64,000 nt of DNA, taken from positions 26,441,001 through 26,505,000 of the forward strand of contig NC_089042.1 of the NCBI RefSeq assembly GCF_034140825.1, in the 5' to 3' direction. The stretch comes from Oryza sativa Japonica Group. Lineage: Eukaryota; Streptophyta; Magnoliopsida; Poales; Poaceae. The translations under genes and the position numbers were made by a program. This document shows, in pieces, positions 47,480 to 59,372 of the stretch. The notes below the pieces were generated by a model. The model was not told where the DNA came from. It saw nothing but the letters and a program-made list of their open reading frames with translations, and made no database searches. Each line of letters starts with the position of its first letter. The stretch's first letter is position 1.

Positions 47480-48229
47480 GACGAGAGGAACGGTGTCTCT
47501 CGCTGATCAGTATTGGCCGTGCTACCGGCGGCTGGCTCGCCGGTCAGAGGCCACTGTGTTACCGTGCTTCTCCAATCTCCATTATCGTGTGCGCTTGGGC
47601 TAGCTAGACACAGACACGAAGGCTGACGTGCTGGTGTCCGACACGCCAGCTGACGAGGCTGCAAAAAAAACGTGAAATGTCAGCAAAAAAAAATCACGCT
47701 AGTGATCGATAGCAAAATCGGTTAATGTTAAAAGAGTAAAAACAAACAAGCAAAAACGTTCATCTATGGCCATGGGCTAAGCTAGCTTCCCCTAGGCCGA
47801 TGAAGAGCATATAAACCGGCCCAATTGTAGGCCGGGCTTTTAAGCCCAAACATCTCTTACGGCCCCCAGTTTTCCAGCCAACTCCAAGACGGGCCGTTCC
47901 GGGCCGGACCGAGCCTCTCTTAGCTTCTTCCGCGACTCGGACTCGGCCCACTGGCGAAGCAACCTCCGAGCCGGTCTCCCTCTTCTTGCAGCACAAGAAG
48001 AAGAAGAAGAAGAAGCCGAGCCGAAATAAAACTAGCCTCCCCGCGACGCCGCGCCGCCCCGCCCCGCCCGATCGCCGCCGCACTCGCCGCCCGTCCGCCT
48101 CGCCGCAACGCACCGCGCCACCGCGCCGCGCCAGCCTGAGGGAGAGAGAGAGACGCCGAGGTTTGAGGTTGGTGAGGGAGCTGAGGCGGCGGGAGAAGGA
48201 GGAGGAGCGAGAGCGAGGGAGAGAGATCG
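47480..48229. promoter_or_regulatory. Upstream region and 5' leader of PBF1
   Basis: The last 250 bp before the PBF1 start is GC- and purine-rich with a GAA/AAG microsatellite at about 47995-48014 and a GAGA-rich leader. No clear TATA box was found; no other gene is seen. Confidence 0.45.
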
Positions 48230-50012
48230 ATGGCGAGGTTCGAGGTGTACGAGAACAACGGCGGCACGTGCGTGGCCGTCGCCGGCGCCGACTACTGCGT
48301 GGTCGCCGCCGACACGCGCCTCTCCGTCGGATACAGCATCCTCAGCCGCGACAGCTCCAAGATCGCCCACCTGTATGTTTTCCAAACCCTCCTTCCTACC
48401 TACCTACTCACGTTTGATGATGTGTGGTCCGATTTGCGAATTGGACTCGGTTGGATTCGGCGATTCTGATTAATCCCCCGCTTATAGTTAGTTTGTTAGT
48501 TAGTCAGTTAGTCAATCATGGATGCGTTGCTAGGGATGAATTTGTGGTTTTTAATTACCAGAGAGACAGAGATTTCACATGTTTTCTTTTTAGAAGGGAA
48601 GGGAAGAGACTGCATATGTTGTGAATTTGAAAAAAATAAAATAGGCCTAGCTGAAATTTTGTGGAGTGCGCATGAATTTATTGGGTAGTATTACTGATGT
48701 TGATTTTCTGCACCCGAAATTATACGTGAGGAGTAAATTGAATCTGAATGTATCGTTGGATGAAGGTTCAGCCCAAATCCTCTGTTTCAGTGCACAAACT
48801 TTCCTATAGTAACTTCTGCAAACTATCCCTTAAAATATTGCTACCAAATAATCACGACGCAGCTGCGCATAACATATTTGTTGGAAAGCTCTCTCTCTTT
48901 TTTTTTCTGAATAAAGTGCTAATGCCGTTTCCCTAAACCTTCAATTAGAGCGGATAAATGTGTTTTGGCCTCATCTGGATTTCAAGGTGATGTTAAAGCT
49001 TTGCAGAGGAACCTTACTGCCAAGGAATTGGTAAGTCTGAACAATTCTCTAAAACCATCTGTAACTGCAAGAAATTTTCATGATTAACCACATTTTCGAC
49101 AACTTTATCGCAATAATCTGATCTACTATCTGCCCTGACCCTGAAGATTATCTGATCTTTTACATGGTTCTTTGTTTATTCAAAGTTTTGATCATGAACA
49201 GTGTTTCTATTCAGTACAAGCTTATGATCATTTCTGCTTTTATAGCTTTATGAACACAACCATAACAAGAAAATGAGCTGCCCTGCGATGGCGCAATTAC
49301 TGTCCAACACGCTCTACTACAAAAGGTTCTTCCCATACTATGCCTTCAATGTGTTGGGTGGACTTGACAGCGAAGGTATGATTTGGGGTTACTTCTTTAC
49401 CTCTTACAGTGGCCGCTCATCAGTATGAACGTATGATCACGACCTGTGAGAATATCTTTTCTTCTTTTGCAGGTAAAGGATGTGTCTTCACATATGATGC
49501 TGTTGGGTCTTATGAAAGGACAGGTTATAGTGCTCAGGGGACAGGTGCAGCTTTGATGATGCCTGTTCTGGACAATCAGCTAAAATCTCCTAGCCCATTA
49601 CTACTTCCAGCTCGGGTGAGTTATATAATTTCAGCTAGTGCTTGACTCTCTAGAAGAATTGTGAAAACAAAACAATATAATTCGTTTATGAGATACAAGT
49701 ATGTTTCTTCTGACGAATGAGAGCTCTAATAATTCACTGTTATTATGCAGGATGCAGTGACACCATTATCTCAATCAGATGCTGTCGATCTGGTTAAGGA
49801 CGTTTTTGCATCAGCCACAGAACGAGACATATACACTGTATGATGATTTAAATCTCTTTGGTTGCTCGAAGTTAATCACTAGTGGCCAACTAAACAGTAT
49901 TGATTCAAATTCTAATTTTGTTCCATGAATTTTGCAGGGAGATAAACTGGAGATTGTTGTCATCAACAGCGCCGGCTCTCACCGTGAGTTCATTGAGCTA
50001 AGGAAGGATTAG
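48230..50012 (+). CDS. PBF1: 20S proteasome subunit beta-6 (beta type-1)
   Basis: Structural beta subunit of the 20S proteasome core, which degrades ubiquitinated proteins in nucleus and cytosol. Six exons close in frame: 48230-48372, 48949-49030, 49246-49375, 49473-49615, 49751-49837 and 49938-50012, giving 219 residues. It begins [20 protein letters not shown] with no long propeptide and no processed catalytic Thr1, as expected for the inactive beta-6 subunit. Diagnostic text includes [37 protein letters not shown] and [16 protein letters not shown]. The C terminus EFIELRKD is typical. Introns are short apart from the first. No defect is seen. Confidence 0.96.
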
Positions 50013-50551
50013 CGTGGGATACTATCAAACCACCTCGTACCTGTGCAACAACAATACCATTCAGTTACTAGCAGAATGTGCCTTTTCCTTGCCAGATGTA
50101 TTTAAATTACCGTTGTATTATTCAGTGTTCACCATTATTACGGAAGTGGTTACGTAAGACATTTTGTAGTCTTTCTATCTGAACTATGCGTATCTGAATT
50201 GCTCACTGAATTTTTCTTGCATTGCCTGAACCCCTGAATGAAGCTCGAGTAACAAGCTGTCTGAAATAGTCAGAAGATAACAGAACTGAAATATCTGCTC
50301 AAATATGGAGAAACTTCACAGTTACAAAAACAGCTGCCATTGCCCATTGGGCAATCCCTTTTATAATTCAGATCACTTAGTCAGTTCATCACTCACCCAT
50401 CTAAGCAAAACAATTATAATAACTGTACAGCTAATTAACACATTCTAATTACTAACTCAAACAAGAAAACAATACCATCTCCAAAAACATCTCAACAAAC
50501 AATAAAATCTACCAAAATTTGTTTAATCCAAACTGGATTTGCAGCCAGCAG

Positions 50552-52905
50552 TCAAGCCGGAGGGACAACAACACCTCTAGTGACCGCCCTGAGGATCTCC
50601 ATGTACCCAATCATGCCAACCAAGACGGCGCCTTTGTCGGCGTCGCCATCCTCGACGACCCAGAGATGCGTGGCCCTGTGCGACAGCATCTGCGCCATGA
50701 CGGCGGCGAGCGAGCTCGTCGCCTTGCAGGTCAGCACCCGGTTCTTCCGGTGGCTCACCATGATCATGTTCGCCAAGCTCGCCGAGAACCCGATCTTCCT
50801 GCTGCTGAACCTCGTCAGCCTCGGCACAGGCGCGATCTCCTCCTCGACGCTCCCCATCCGCGCACGCGCGCCGCCGCCGCCGACATTGCCAGCGGCGGCG
50901 GCGGCGGTGGCGGTAGGCGACGGCCCGCTCTCGTCGACGCCGGTGGCGAAGTCCATCGCCGACATGGTCGCCATCGCCTCCGCGGCGGCCGCGTAGTCTT
51001 TCTTCCACAGCTTGTGGCCGGAGATCTCGCCAAGAATCACCCGCGAGCCGTCGTGGCCAGTCCGCACGACGGCGACGGCGCGCGGGTCGGAGGGGAGCTC
51101 CCAGGCGGCGCCAATGGCGGGGGAGGAGTCCTCGACGTGGGAGTAGGCGCGGCTGATCGCGCCGAGGGAGGCGATGGATTGCATCGGGATGGGGGCGAGC
51201 GCGCCGAGGCAGTTGATGAGGAAGCGCACGATGTCCTCCCGCGTGAGGCAGCAGTATCTGTCGCGGCCCAACGTCGTCGACGGCGACCTGGTGGCCGGCG
51301 ACGGCGACGGCGACGGATTCCGCCGCGGCGTCCCGGTGATCTTGAGCACGGCCTTGTAGAAGGGCGCGAATGGCTGCTTGTTGATGGCGCATCCTTCCTT
51401 GATGTTCTTGCCAACCAGCACTCGCCTCGCTCCCTGCTTCATCAACTCCACTATTTCTATCAATCTTCATCACAAAAAATCACAAAAATATAGGCCATGT
51501 TTAGTTCCCATGTAAAATTTTTTTACCCTGTGATATCGAATGTTTGGACACATGCATAGAGTATTAAATATAGACAATAAAACTAATTATACAGATTGTG
51601 TGTAAATTGTGAGACGAAACTTTTAAGCCCAATTACTCTATGATTTGACAGTGTGTTGCTACAGTAAATACTCCCTCCATGAGAAACTATTTTAACAGCT
51701 CGAGTGGATGTCGCCTCCATGGGAAACTATTTTAACAGCTCGAGTGGATGTCCACCCGTTTATTGCATGTCATCTAAATGGTTATGAAAAAAATTAAAAA
51801 AATATGAATAAGATAGATCAATATGTAATGTATCAATCCACAAACATGCAAGTTAAAATTCAACTTCTACAGATTGTAATAAAAATAACAAACAAAACTC
51901 AAATTACTATATGTATATTTACAGTTAAATTTGTTATTTTTGTTACAACTTGTAGAAGTTGAATTTTAACTTGCATGTTTGTGGAGTGATATATTACATA
52001 TTGATCTATCTTGCCAATTTTTTTGAAAATTTTTCGTAGCCATTTAGTTGACATGCAATAAATGGGTGGACGTCCACTCGAGCTATTAGAATCCATCCCC
52101 CTCCCTCCATTTCTAAATATTTGACAATGTTGACTTTTTAGCATATGTTTGACCATTCATCTTATTCAAAAACTTTTGTGAAATATGTAAAATTATATGT
52201 ATATATAAAAGTATATTTAATAATGAATTAAATGATAGAAAAAGTATTAACAATTACTTAAAATTTTTGAATAAGACGAACGGTCAAACATGTTTTAAAA
52301 AGTCAACGGCGTCAAATATTTAGAAACAGAGGGAATATTTGCTAATGATGGATTAATTAGACTCAATAAATTTGTCTCGTAGTTTACAGACGAAATCTAT
52401 TGTTTTGTTATTAGTCTATATTTAATACTCCAAATATATGTCCGTATATTTGATATGACACGCTAAAACTTTTGAACCGTGTAACTAAACAAGGCCATAG
52501 TCGCAATTATCTCATGGATGCATTGCAATGCAGGATATCTAGATCATGAATTGATGGTGACCTCGTGTCGGGCTGGACCTGGCGCACGAGGGCGTGTTCG
52601 TGGGGCACGACGTCGCCGGCGGGGGTCATGAACGCGGCGGCGGCGCCGCCGGGGTGGTTGGCGAGGAAGGCGACGACGTCGATGGAGCTGAGCAGGCCGA
52701 CGACGGTGGCCGCCGCGGTGGGCGCCCGGTGGTGGTGGTGGTGGGAGGCGCCGTCGACGCGCCAGACGGCCACGGCGGCCTCGGACGACGCCGGGATGGC
52801 CGCGGCCGCCGCGGAGAGCGGCGCGGACGCCGGGACGCCCGCCAGCGGCGGCTTGCCGGCGGTGAGGTCGGCGGCGGAGGCGCGGAGGAAGACGATGTGG
52901 GCCAT
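50552..52905 (-). CDS. CBS-domain protein (CBSX5-like), 418 aa
   Basis: CBS domains bind adenosine-type ligands and act as energy sensors in SNF4-like proteins; the plant CBSX5 group is poorly characterised. Two exons, 52905-52562 and 51464-50552, join in phase at R115 (CGAG|GTCACC ... GATGAAG|ATTG). The N terminus MAHIVFLRASAADLTAGKPP matches the group, and I prefer it to the in-frame ATG at 52974. CBS-like segments are visible as VVGLLSSIDVVAFLANHP, LIEIVELMKQGARRVLVG, LTREDIVRFLINCLG and the C-terminal LAAVMAQMLSHRATHLWVVE with VGMIGYMEILRAV. A His run lies near residue 55 and Pro/Ser and Ala/Gly runs interrupt the domains. The single intron consists almost entirely of MITEs. No frame defect. 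Confidence 0.87.
51493..52496. mobile_element. Nested MITEs filling the CBS-gene intron
   Basis: A Tourist-like MITE begins GGCCATGTTTAGTTCCC and ends GTAACTAAACAAGGCC with ATA on both flanks (51490-51492, 52497-52499). It is split at about 51670. The inserted 660 bp comprise a hairpin MITE (arms around 51750-51880 and 51940-52070; TTGAATTTTAACTTGCATGT on the right mirrors the left) and a Stowaway (about 52100-52334, CTCCCTCCATTTCTAAATAT to TATTTAGAAACAGAGGGA). A 46-bp duplication (TATTTTAACAGCTCGAGTGG) sits at the hairpin start. Confidence 0.82.
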
Positions 52906-53938
52906 TCTACGTTCGACGCGATGGCGACCTCTCGTTTTTGCCAATCTCGTGTCTGACGAAGTCAGACCAAGCAAAGGCCGTGAGGCTTTTTTGGGCTGTC
53001 AGTCCTGGATGGGCTTTAGTAAGCTGGGCTGATCGGTGGGCCGCGGCCTGTATGTACAACAGCTGCACGTTTTTAATCCAACGGTTGGTGACGGCTTGAG
53101 GCTCCGTTTGGCTAATGGCTAAAATTGCTGCTTTACCATTTGCTAGTCCTGACTCCTGAAGATATTGGTGATTAGCTCGTTCTTGGATATCGCCCAATCG
53201 GCATAACTGCATACGGCTATATGCAGGTTGCACTCAACCTGTATATAATCAACATACAGCACCATACTGTGCCATAATGTGCAGAAAACACTGGTCAGGA
53301 GAAGAAAACAAACAAGAACAAAGAGCTATCTAGTCTCCTGCTATTGATCAGACACCGGGGGAAAAAAAATTCAGAACAAAGAACGTACTGAACATGAAAC
53401 AAATTAAAGAGCTCTAATATATGGTCGGCATAAGATGTTCAGAAACACTCGTCAGATGAAGAAAGCAAACAAGAACAAAGATCTCTCTACGATTGATCAG
53501 AACAAATGCATTTTCTCAACTTTGTTGCAGAATGCTTCAGATCCTTGCACTAAAGACTGATCAGACACTGGAAAAAGGAAAAGAGATTCAGAATGTGACT
53601 AGATTCAATGAGAGCAAATACATTCATAAGGGAGCTCCACAAAATGGAATTCAGACATTCGGTGCGTATAATCACGTCGTCATTGAGTAGGACTAGTACT
53701 ACTCTTTGCTATAGATTTTAAGCAATGCACCGATCCCTGGAGGTTCGGAATTTTATTCTCCGAACACCCTCACTAGTCATAAACCGAGATTTCCCCGAGA
53801 TTTCTATGGTGACAAGCGGCCCAAGAATCTAAGCCCATGACAGTATTCAGTTTATTCTGCAAAATATACCAAAAAAAATCTTACTTTATAAATCATTTTT
53901 CATCGTTAATAAGTTGTTACGCTTATAAGGGCAACAAC
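52906..53938. other. CBS-gene upstream region, no other gene seen
   Basis: Short open frames only. Two stretches with CAAACAAGAACAAAGA and ATTGATCAGA (about 53300-53345 and 53465-53510) look like a local duplication. Confidence 0.4.
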
Positions 53939-54211
53939 AATGTATATGGCAAAAGTAGTCCATAGAGATGAGACCCACATATATGAATTTTAACTATTAT
54001 AACATTCACAATGTATATGGATAACAAATAGTATTAGCAGGAGAGAAGAGATAGAGACAAATAATATATTTTATTCTCTATGGGCATCCCATATGCTTAT
54101 GGGTAGTTTTTGTTATTTCTTTCCTATGGACTAGTTCCACAATGTTGCTAGGTGGCTGAATCAAATATTATATTGCTTATGGACCACTTTTGGAGTACAT
54201 TGTGGATGCCC
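53939..54211. mobile_element. Tourist-like MITE (273 bp)
   Basis: GGGCAACAACAATGTATATGG at the left and TACATTGTGGATGCCC at the right are imperfect inverted ends, flanked by TAA at 53936-53938 and 54212-54214. Confidence 0.8.
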
Positions 54212-54247
54212 TAATGATATAATCAACCTGTAGGCAAGAGCTATATA

Positions 54248-54514
54248 CTCCCTCTGGTTCTATATTAATTGACGTTTTGGATAAGGTTGAGGTTAAACTT
54301 TTATAACTTTAACCATCAATAACTTTAAAAATATTTCGTTTAAAAAAACTAGAAAAAACATATATAGATTTGTCTTTCAAAACACTATAATAAAGATAAA
54401 CATGTATTTATTTATTGTATATATTATAATAGAAAAATAAGGTCAAAGGAATATCTTGTAGAGTATGTTATTGTCCAAAGCGTCAATTAAAATGAAACCG
54501 GAGGGAGGGGGGAG
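54248..54514. mobile_element. Stowaway-like MITE (267 bp)
   Basis: CTCCCTCTGGTTCTATATTA at the left and AATGAAACCGGAGGGAGG at the right lie between TA dinucleotides. Inner arms include ATTGACGTTTTGGATAAGG and TTGTCCAAAGCGTCAAT. Confidence 0.75.
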
Positions 54515-54589
54515 TATGTCGCTTGCACGATGCGATTAACGCGCTAATTAAGTATAGCTGACCGGATAGGGATCACAGGAGTCATGCTT

Positions 54590-54802
54590 ACTCCATCCAT
54601 ACCATCGGTGTTTTGGACAAGGGCACGGTATCAAAAAAAAAACTTTGACCATTATTTTTTATTATAATATATATAAAATTGTTAACAAATATATGATCTT
54701 ATTAAAATACTTTTTAAGACTAATCTACACATGTAGTCACCATATTTAAAAGACAGATTTCACCCTTGTCCAAAACGACAAGTATTATCAGCCTGGAGGG
54801 AG
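54590..54802. mobile_element. Stowaway-like MITE (213 bp)
   Basis: CTCCATCCATACCATCGGTG and the right end CAGCCTGGAGGGAG with TA on both sides; arms GTTTTGGACAAGGG and CCCTTGTCCAAAAC are exact complements. Confidence 0.8.
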
Positions 54803-55317
54803 TAGTATTATCCAGTGTCAGGAGCGGGAAGAAATTAATTAATTAAAGTGGGTTAGGATCGGTGCACGTAATGATCATTACCCTCTCCCTTAATTGCAGG
54901 GTTTTCCCGTTGAATATTTGGGGACGCATTCGCGTTCCAAGTCAGCGGCAGCTCGTGCTCTGCTCGCTGTAGCAAGCACTACCCATGTCATGTCACGGCA
55001 CCGGAACGCACATGGCTTCCCACGATTCCCGTGCTTCGATCCCTTGCTGCCTTCATCCAAACCCACGTTTGCACCGGCCGCCACCCATAATTCTAAGGTT
55101 TCGTGTTTAATCCTTAACACGTTTACAATTTTTTTTTTTCTAAAATGAATTTTTGGAGGGGCGCCGTCTCTCTCTCCCCAAATTCCAATACTAGCTTTTG
55201 GATTGCCGATCACAACGGCGGTGCATGCTCATCCACGACACCCTCTCCGGGCCCCATCGTTTGCTGAAAAGAAAATCTCAAATTTTAAATTTGCTTTTAA
55301 GAAACTTTTACATTGAC

Positions 55318-56109
55318 TTAGAAAAAAAATACCCGTGCGCTGTAACAGGTGAAGGTTATTTTAATTTTATTATTGTTATATGGTTTAGTTAAGGTGAAAT
55401 TCATTATAAGAATTCGCTTGGATATATATTTTTTTCCCATGAAATCATAAGCTATAATTAGGAGCCCGATCATCTAAAGTTAGCATGTAAGTTAACTTTT
55501 TTAAAAGAAATTTCTTATACGACTGCTACTATATTTTCAAAAATGAACGAATTTAAAACAAAATTATAATATCTTGTACGTACTGCGAGTACTAAATTTG
55601 TAATCAAAATTATTTGTGTTTGTTAGGTTGCATATTTCTTTTTCATATAGTTGTTTTTTTATGATTTTATAGTAATTTAGTTATTTTTAATTTTGGATCC
55701 ATCCTGAAATATTCACACACACTATGAAATATCCATATATTTTTAGCTTTTGGCCTGTTTCAATTTTGAACTTTTTTTTTACCTTTGAATAGGTGCAAAG
55801 CCGCATGCATGCAAGTCGAACTTGTGAACATGCAAAATCAGTTGAACGTGTGAGTGGCTTGATCTCTGGATGGCATGCAGTTGAAGGCTTGCATGTGCCT
55901 GCATGCCGCGTCCCTACTCCCTAGAGGACCCCGTCATACACGAACGACGCCGAAAATTTGAACGGGACTCCCACGCAGGCGATGATGAACACGCACATGA
56001 ATTTGAAACGAACAACGAGGTGAGTAGGAATTGAAAACGGTTTATTAGCTAATAAACTTGAGGGACCAAATTTTAGTAAAAGCATCTTCAATTTTTATAA
56101 TAGTAGAGA
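55318..56109 (-). mobile_element. Non-autonomous Helitron, minus orientation
   Basis: On the minus strand it starts TCTCTACTATTATAAAAATT after an A at 56110. It runs to CAGCGCACGGGTATTTTTTT and CTAA near 55318. The 5' end matches the plus-strand Helitron at 36165. The exact 3' boundary is uncertain by a base. The interior has no helicase. Confidence 0.68.
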
Positions 56110-56149
56110 TAGAAATATGGATATAGATTTCTAAGCGGCTAAAAATATA

Positions 56150-56375
56150 CTCCCTCTGTTTCTAAATATTTGACGTAGTTGACTTTTTTAAATATGTTTG
56201 ACCGTTCATATTATTAAAGAAATTAAGTAATTATTAATTATTTTTATATTATTTGATTTATTATTAAATATACTTATATATATACATATAGTTTTCACAA
56301 AAGATTTTAAATAAGACGAACGGTCAAACATGTGTTAAAAAGTCAACGGTGTCAAATATTTAGAAACGGAGGGGG
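56150..56375. mobile_element. Stowaway MITE
   Basis: CTCCCTCTGTTTCTAAATAT at the left and ATATTTAGAAACGGAGGGGG at the right with flanking TA; GTTTGACCGTTCATATTATT and GACGAACGGTCAAAC are inner arms. Same family as 12778-13016. It lies about 490 bp upstream of the F-box gene start. Confidence 0.88.
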
Positions 56376-56862
56376 TATAAAAATAATCATAAACTTTTTT
56401 TTTAACTTATCATAAACTTTTTTTATTACTAATAAACCGCTACGACCTATAACAACCGACGGCAGGGACTGGATTGCGGGCGCTATCCCCTCTTTTCTCG
56501 GAATTCTTTTTATAACTTTTGACTGGTGGAAACCGGCCAAATTTGGGCATGCATGTGTGCTATACGCGTGGCGCGACGTGAGATCTGACGGTTACCGCCT
56601 TACAGGTATGCTCCTCCACCCGGCAAGTCTCATTTTTAGCTGGGCTACTACTGAGGGACACGTGGCAGCTTGCTGGCAGGACACGCAGCGCTTCGACCTG
56701 GACACGTCACCGGTATACCCCAATCTAGAAAACCAAGTACGAAGTAGTAGTATAAAATTGGCACGCCCAGTTGCATTTTACTCGGAGAGACTTGCTGCTG
56801 ATCAAGTAATCCTTTCAATTCGTTACAGAACACACACAGATCGAACAGAGAGATAGTAAGAG

Positions 56863-57978
56863 ATGGCAATTCTGAAGAGTTGTTCAATTGACAGTGAGAT
56901 CGCCCTCATCGGCGACGATCTTCTGTCGGAGATAATCGTCAGGCTCCCGTTCAAATCCGTGGCGCGCTCCGCCTGCGTCTCCAAGGATTGGCGCGCCGCC
57001 GTCTCCGACGACTACCTCCGCCGCAGGCTGCCGCTGCTCATGACCACCGTGTACTTCCCCGACGACGACGCTGTCGCCGCCGGCGGCGGAGGTGGAGGTG
57101 GCCCGCGGTTCGCGTGCGCGGCGTCCGACGGCAACGATGGTCACCGCCTCGAGGACTGCCACCTCGGGTTCTTGCCGGAACGCGGCGGCGTTGTGGTATG
57201 CGACGGCTGCAATGGCTTGCTGCTCTGTCGATCGCCCGGCACGCCGGAGTTCTTCGTCGTCGACCCGGTGACGAGGCGGTGGGCGGCGCTCCCGGCGCCG
57301 GCGAAGGCGGCGACGCTGTCCGTGCTGGCGTTCGACCCGTCCACCTCGCCGGACTACCGCGTGGTCAACTTCACCGGGTGGCGCGACCGCGGCGCGGCGG
57401 TGGAGGTGTTCTCATCGGCGACGTGGGCGTGGACGGCGCGCGACACGGAGTTCGGCGGCGTCCCGGCGAGCTCGCTCTCCGGCTCGATGCACTACCACGA
57501 CGGCATCCTCTACATCCTCGCCTCCGAACCCGACTGCCTCGTCTCCCTAAACCTCGCCGACTTCTCATCCACGGCGGCGGTGATCGACCTCCCCGAGCCG
57601 GTGGACGGCGGCGACGCCCACGTCGCGCACTCCGGCGGCCGGCTGCACTACATCTTCCGCGACGGCGAGCTTCTCAAGGTCTGGGAGCTCGACGACGACG
57701 ACCAATGGCGGCCGAAGCATGCCGTCAAGGTGGAACACCTCGCGCATGGAGGAGGCGAGGTGAGGTTCTTGGCGATGCACCCGGAGGAGGAGGACGTGGT
57801 GTACACGTGGTCGCCATGGAAGGTGGTGGAGCACGATCTGAGGAGGAAGACGACGACCTGCCATTGCCAAGCTTGGGAGTTTGGTGAGGGGGAGAGGAAT
57901 CGTGTCGTCAAGGCGTGGCTCGTGCCGTCGTCGTGCTACCTATCGGATTGCTTAGCTCATTGTCCCGTGAAGTGTTGA
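56863..57978 (+). CDS. F-box protein, 371 aa (copy A)
   Basis: Substrate-recognition subunit of an SCF ubiquitin ligase. The F-box (about residues 17-56) reads GDDLLSEIIVRLPFKSVARS followed by ACVSKDWRAAVSDDYLRRRL and should bind a SKP1-type adaptor. The rest is an F-box-associated beta-propeller-like region with repeated motifs: GLLLCRSP, FFVVDPVTRRWAALPAP, VEVFSSATWAWT, MHYHDGILYILA, SGGRLHYIFRDGELLKVWEL and VRFLAMHPEEEDVVYTW. The gene is intronless and GC-rich. It is closely related to the F-box gene at 61877-63040 and points towards it. The target protein is unknown. No defect is seen. Confidence 0.9.
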   Translation: MAILKSCSIDSEIALIGDDLLSEIIVRLPFKSVARSACVSKDWRAAVSDDYLRRRLPLLMTTVYFPDDDAVAAGGGGGGGPRFACAASDGNDGHRLEDCHLGFLPERGGVVVCDGCNGLLLCRSPGTPEFFVVDPVTRRWAALPAPAKAATLSVLAFDPSTSPDYRVVNFTGWRDRGAAVEVFSSATWAWTARDTEFGGVPASSLSGSMHYHDGILYILASEPDCLVSLNLADFSSTAAVIDLPEPVDGGDAHVAHSGGRLHYIFRDGELLKVWELDDDDQWRPKHAVKVEHLAHGGGEVRFLAMHPEEEDVVYTWSPWKVVEHDLRRKTTTCHCQAWEFGEGERNRVVKAWLVPSSCYLSDCLAHCPVKC

Positions 57979-58682
57979 TGATTTAATTAATTTGTAAATC
58001 TGTTTCAATTATTTTATTTTAGTTTGTTGCTTGCGAAGTGTAAAGAGAGAGATCGTTTACGCCACCGACGTGTAGCTGGATGCATTGTGCGTGTGTTCAT
58101 GTTGTTGGTAACTGTAAATGCAATAAATGGTGCAGATTTTGTTAATAGTATATCTTTACTGGATCAAACTCAAGTTGTTAAAATCTTCTGAAGAAAAATC
58201 ACTGCTTGATAGAAGGAACGGACATGTTCTAATCTGATCCAAATTCTAAGATCAGACTCATAAACTTGCTATTACCCTATCGAGCATTTCTGTTTACTTC
58301 CTTCCTCATTGGCTCATCTCAATCAATTACAATTATTTTTCCGTTAACTTTGGTTTTCTACTAAACTTTCAAAAATATGTATTACCTCCGTCCTTCTGAG
58401 AGTTCACTTTTCTATATAAATCATATATACAAATCTGACTAGGATAGTTCTTATTTAATTTCTCACTCATTTTCTCATCTCAATCCCAACTTATATTTTC
58501 TCGTTAATCTTTATTTCTGCTGAAGAGAAACGCTTGTGAGCTAGCCGGAAGAGCCCTGAGCGTTTCTAGGTTAGACGATTTGTGTTTGAAGTCTCACCCA
58601 TTCTAATTATTTGATAATATATCCTTCCATAATATACGCGTCTTTATTTTTATGAAACTCTCAAAAGTAAACTTTTTTAAAA
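57979..58682. other. Intergenic between F-box A and MULE
   Basis: 3' flank of the F-box gene, AT-rich. A degenerate tRNA-like stretch (TGTGTTTGAAGTCTCACCC) lies near 58580-58600. No gene is seen. Confidence 0.4.
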
Positions 58683-58918
58683 GGAAAAAATACGAATTAC
58701 CCTCCCCGAACTATCGCGGTCGTTCGAATTACTCCCCTGAACTACAAAACCGGACATTCTTCAACTCCAACTATGTAAACCGGACGAATTACCCCCCTCG
58801 ACCCAATCCGCGATGGTTTTGGTCTACGTGACGTACACGTGGCAGTCCAGTCAGCATTCTATTTTATAAAAAAAATATGGAACCCACGTATCATTCTCTC
58901 TCTCTTCTATCTCTTCTA

Positions 58919-58927
<9 letters not shown>

Positions 58928-58960
<33 letters not shown>
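58928..58960. repeat. (CA)n microsatellite, about 16 repeats
   Basis: An uninterrupted CA tract flanked by CT-rich sequence inside the MULE left half. Confidence 0.95.
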
Positions 58961-58963
<3 letters not shown>

Positions 58964-59372
58964 CTCTCTCTCTTCTCCGGACGACTGCAGAGACAGCGAG
59001 CGCGGCGGAGGAGGCCGCGGCGAGGCGAGGTGGCGGTGGACGAGGTGGGGCGGCGAAGAGGCGAGCGGCGGGGCTCTCTCTCTTCTCCAGGCGACGACGG
59101 AGGCTGCGAGCGCGGCGGAGGAGGCAGCGGCGAGGCGGCGGCGGAGGAGGCGGGGCGGTGGAGAGGCAAGCACGGCGGCGAGGTGAGCGGCGGCGCAGGG
59201 GCAGGTGCGGCTGGGTGGCGACTGGCGGTGCGAGGCGAGGCAGCTGCACGAGACGAGGAGGCGACGCGAGACGAGAAGGCGGCGATGTCGTCCTCCCGCC
59301 GCCAACCGCCTCGCCACCGCTGTCGCCTTGCCTCCTCCGCCGCCGCCGCCGCCTCGCCTTGCCTTGAGCAGC

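Noticed and set aside
50519-51493. A 324-codon plus-strand frame over the CBS gene.
   Set aside because: Low-complexity Arg/Gly/Ala text antisense to a clear CBS-domain gene.
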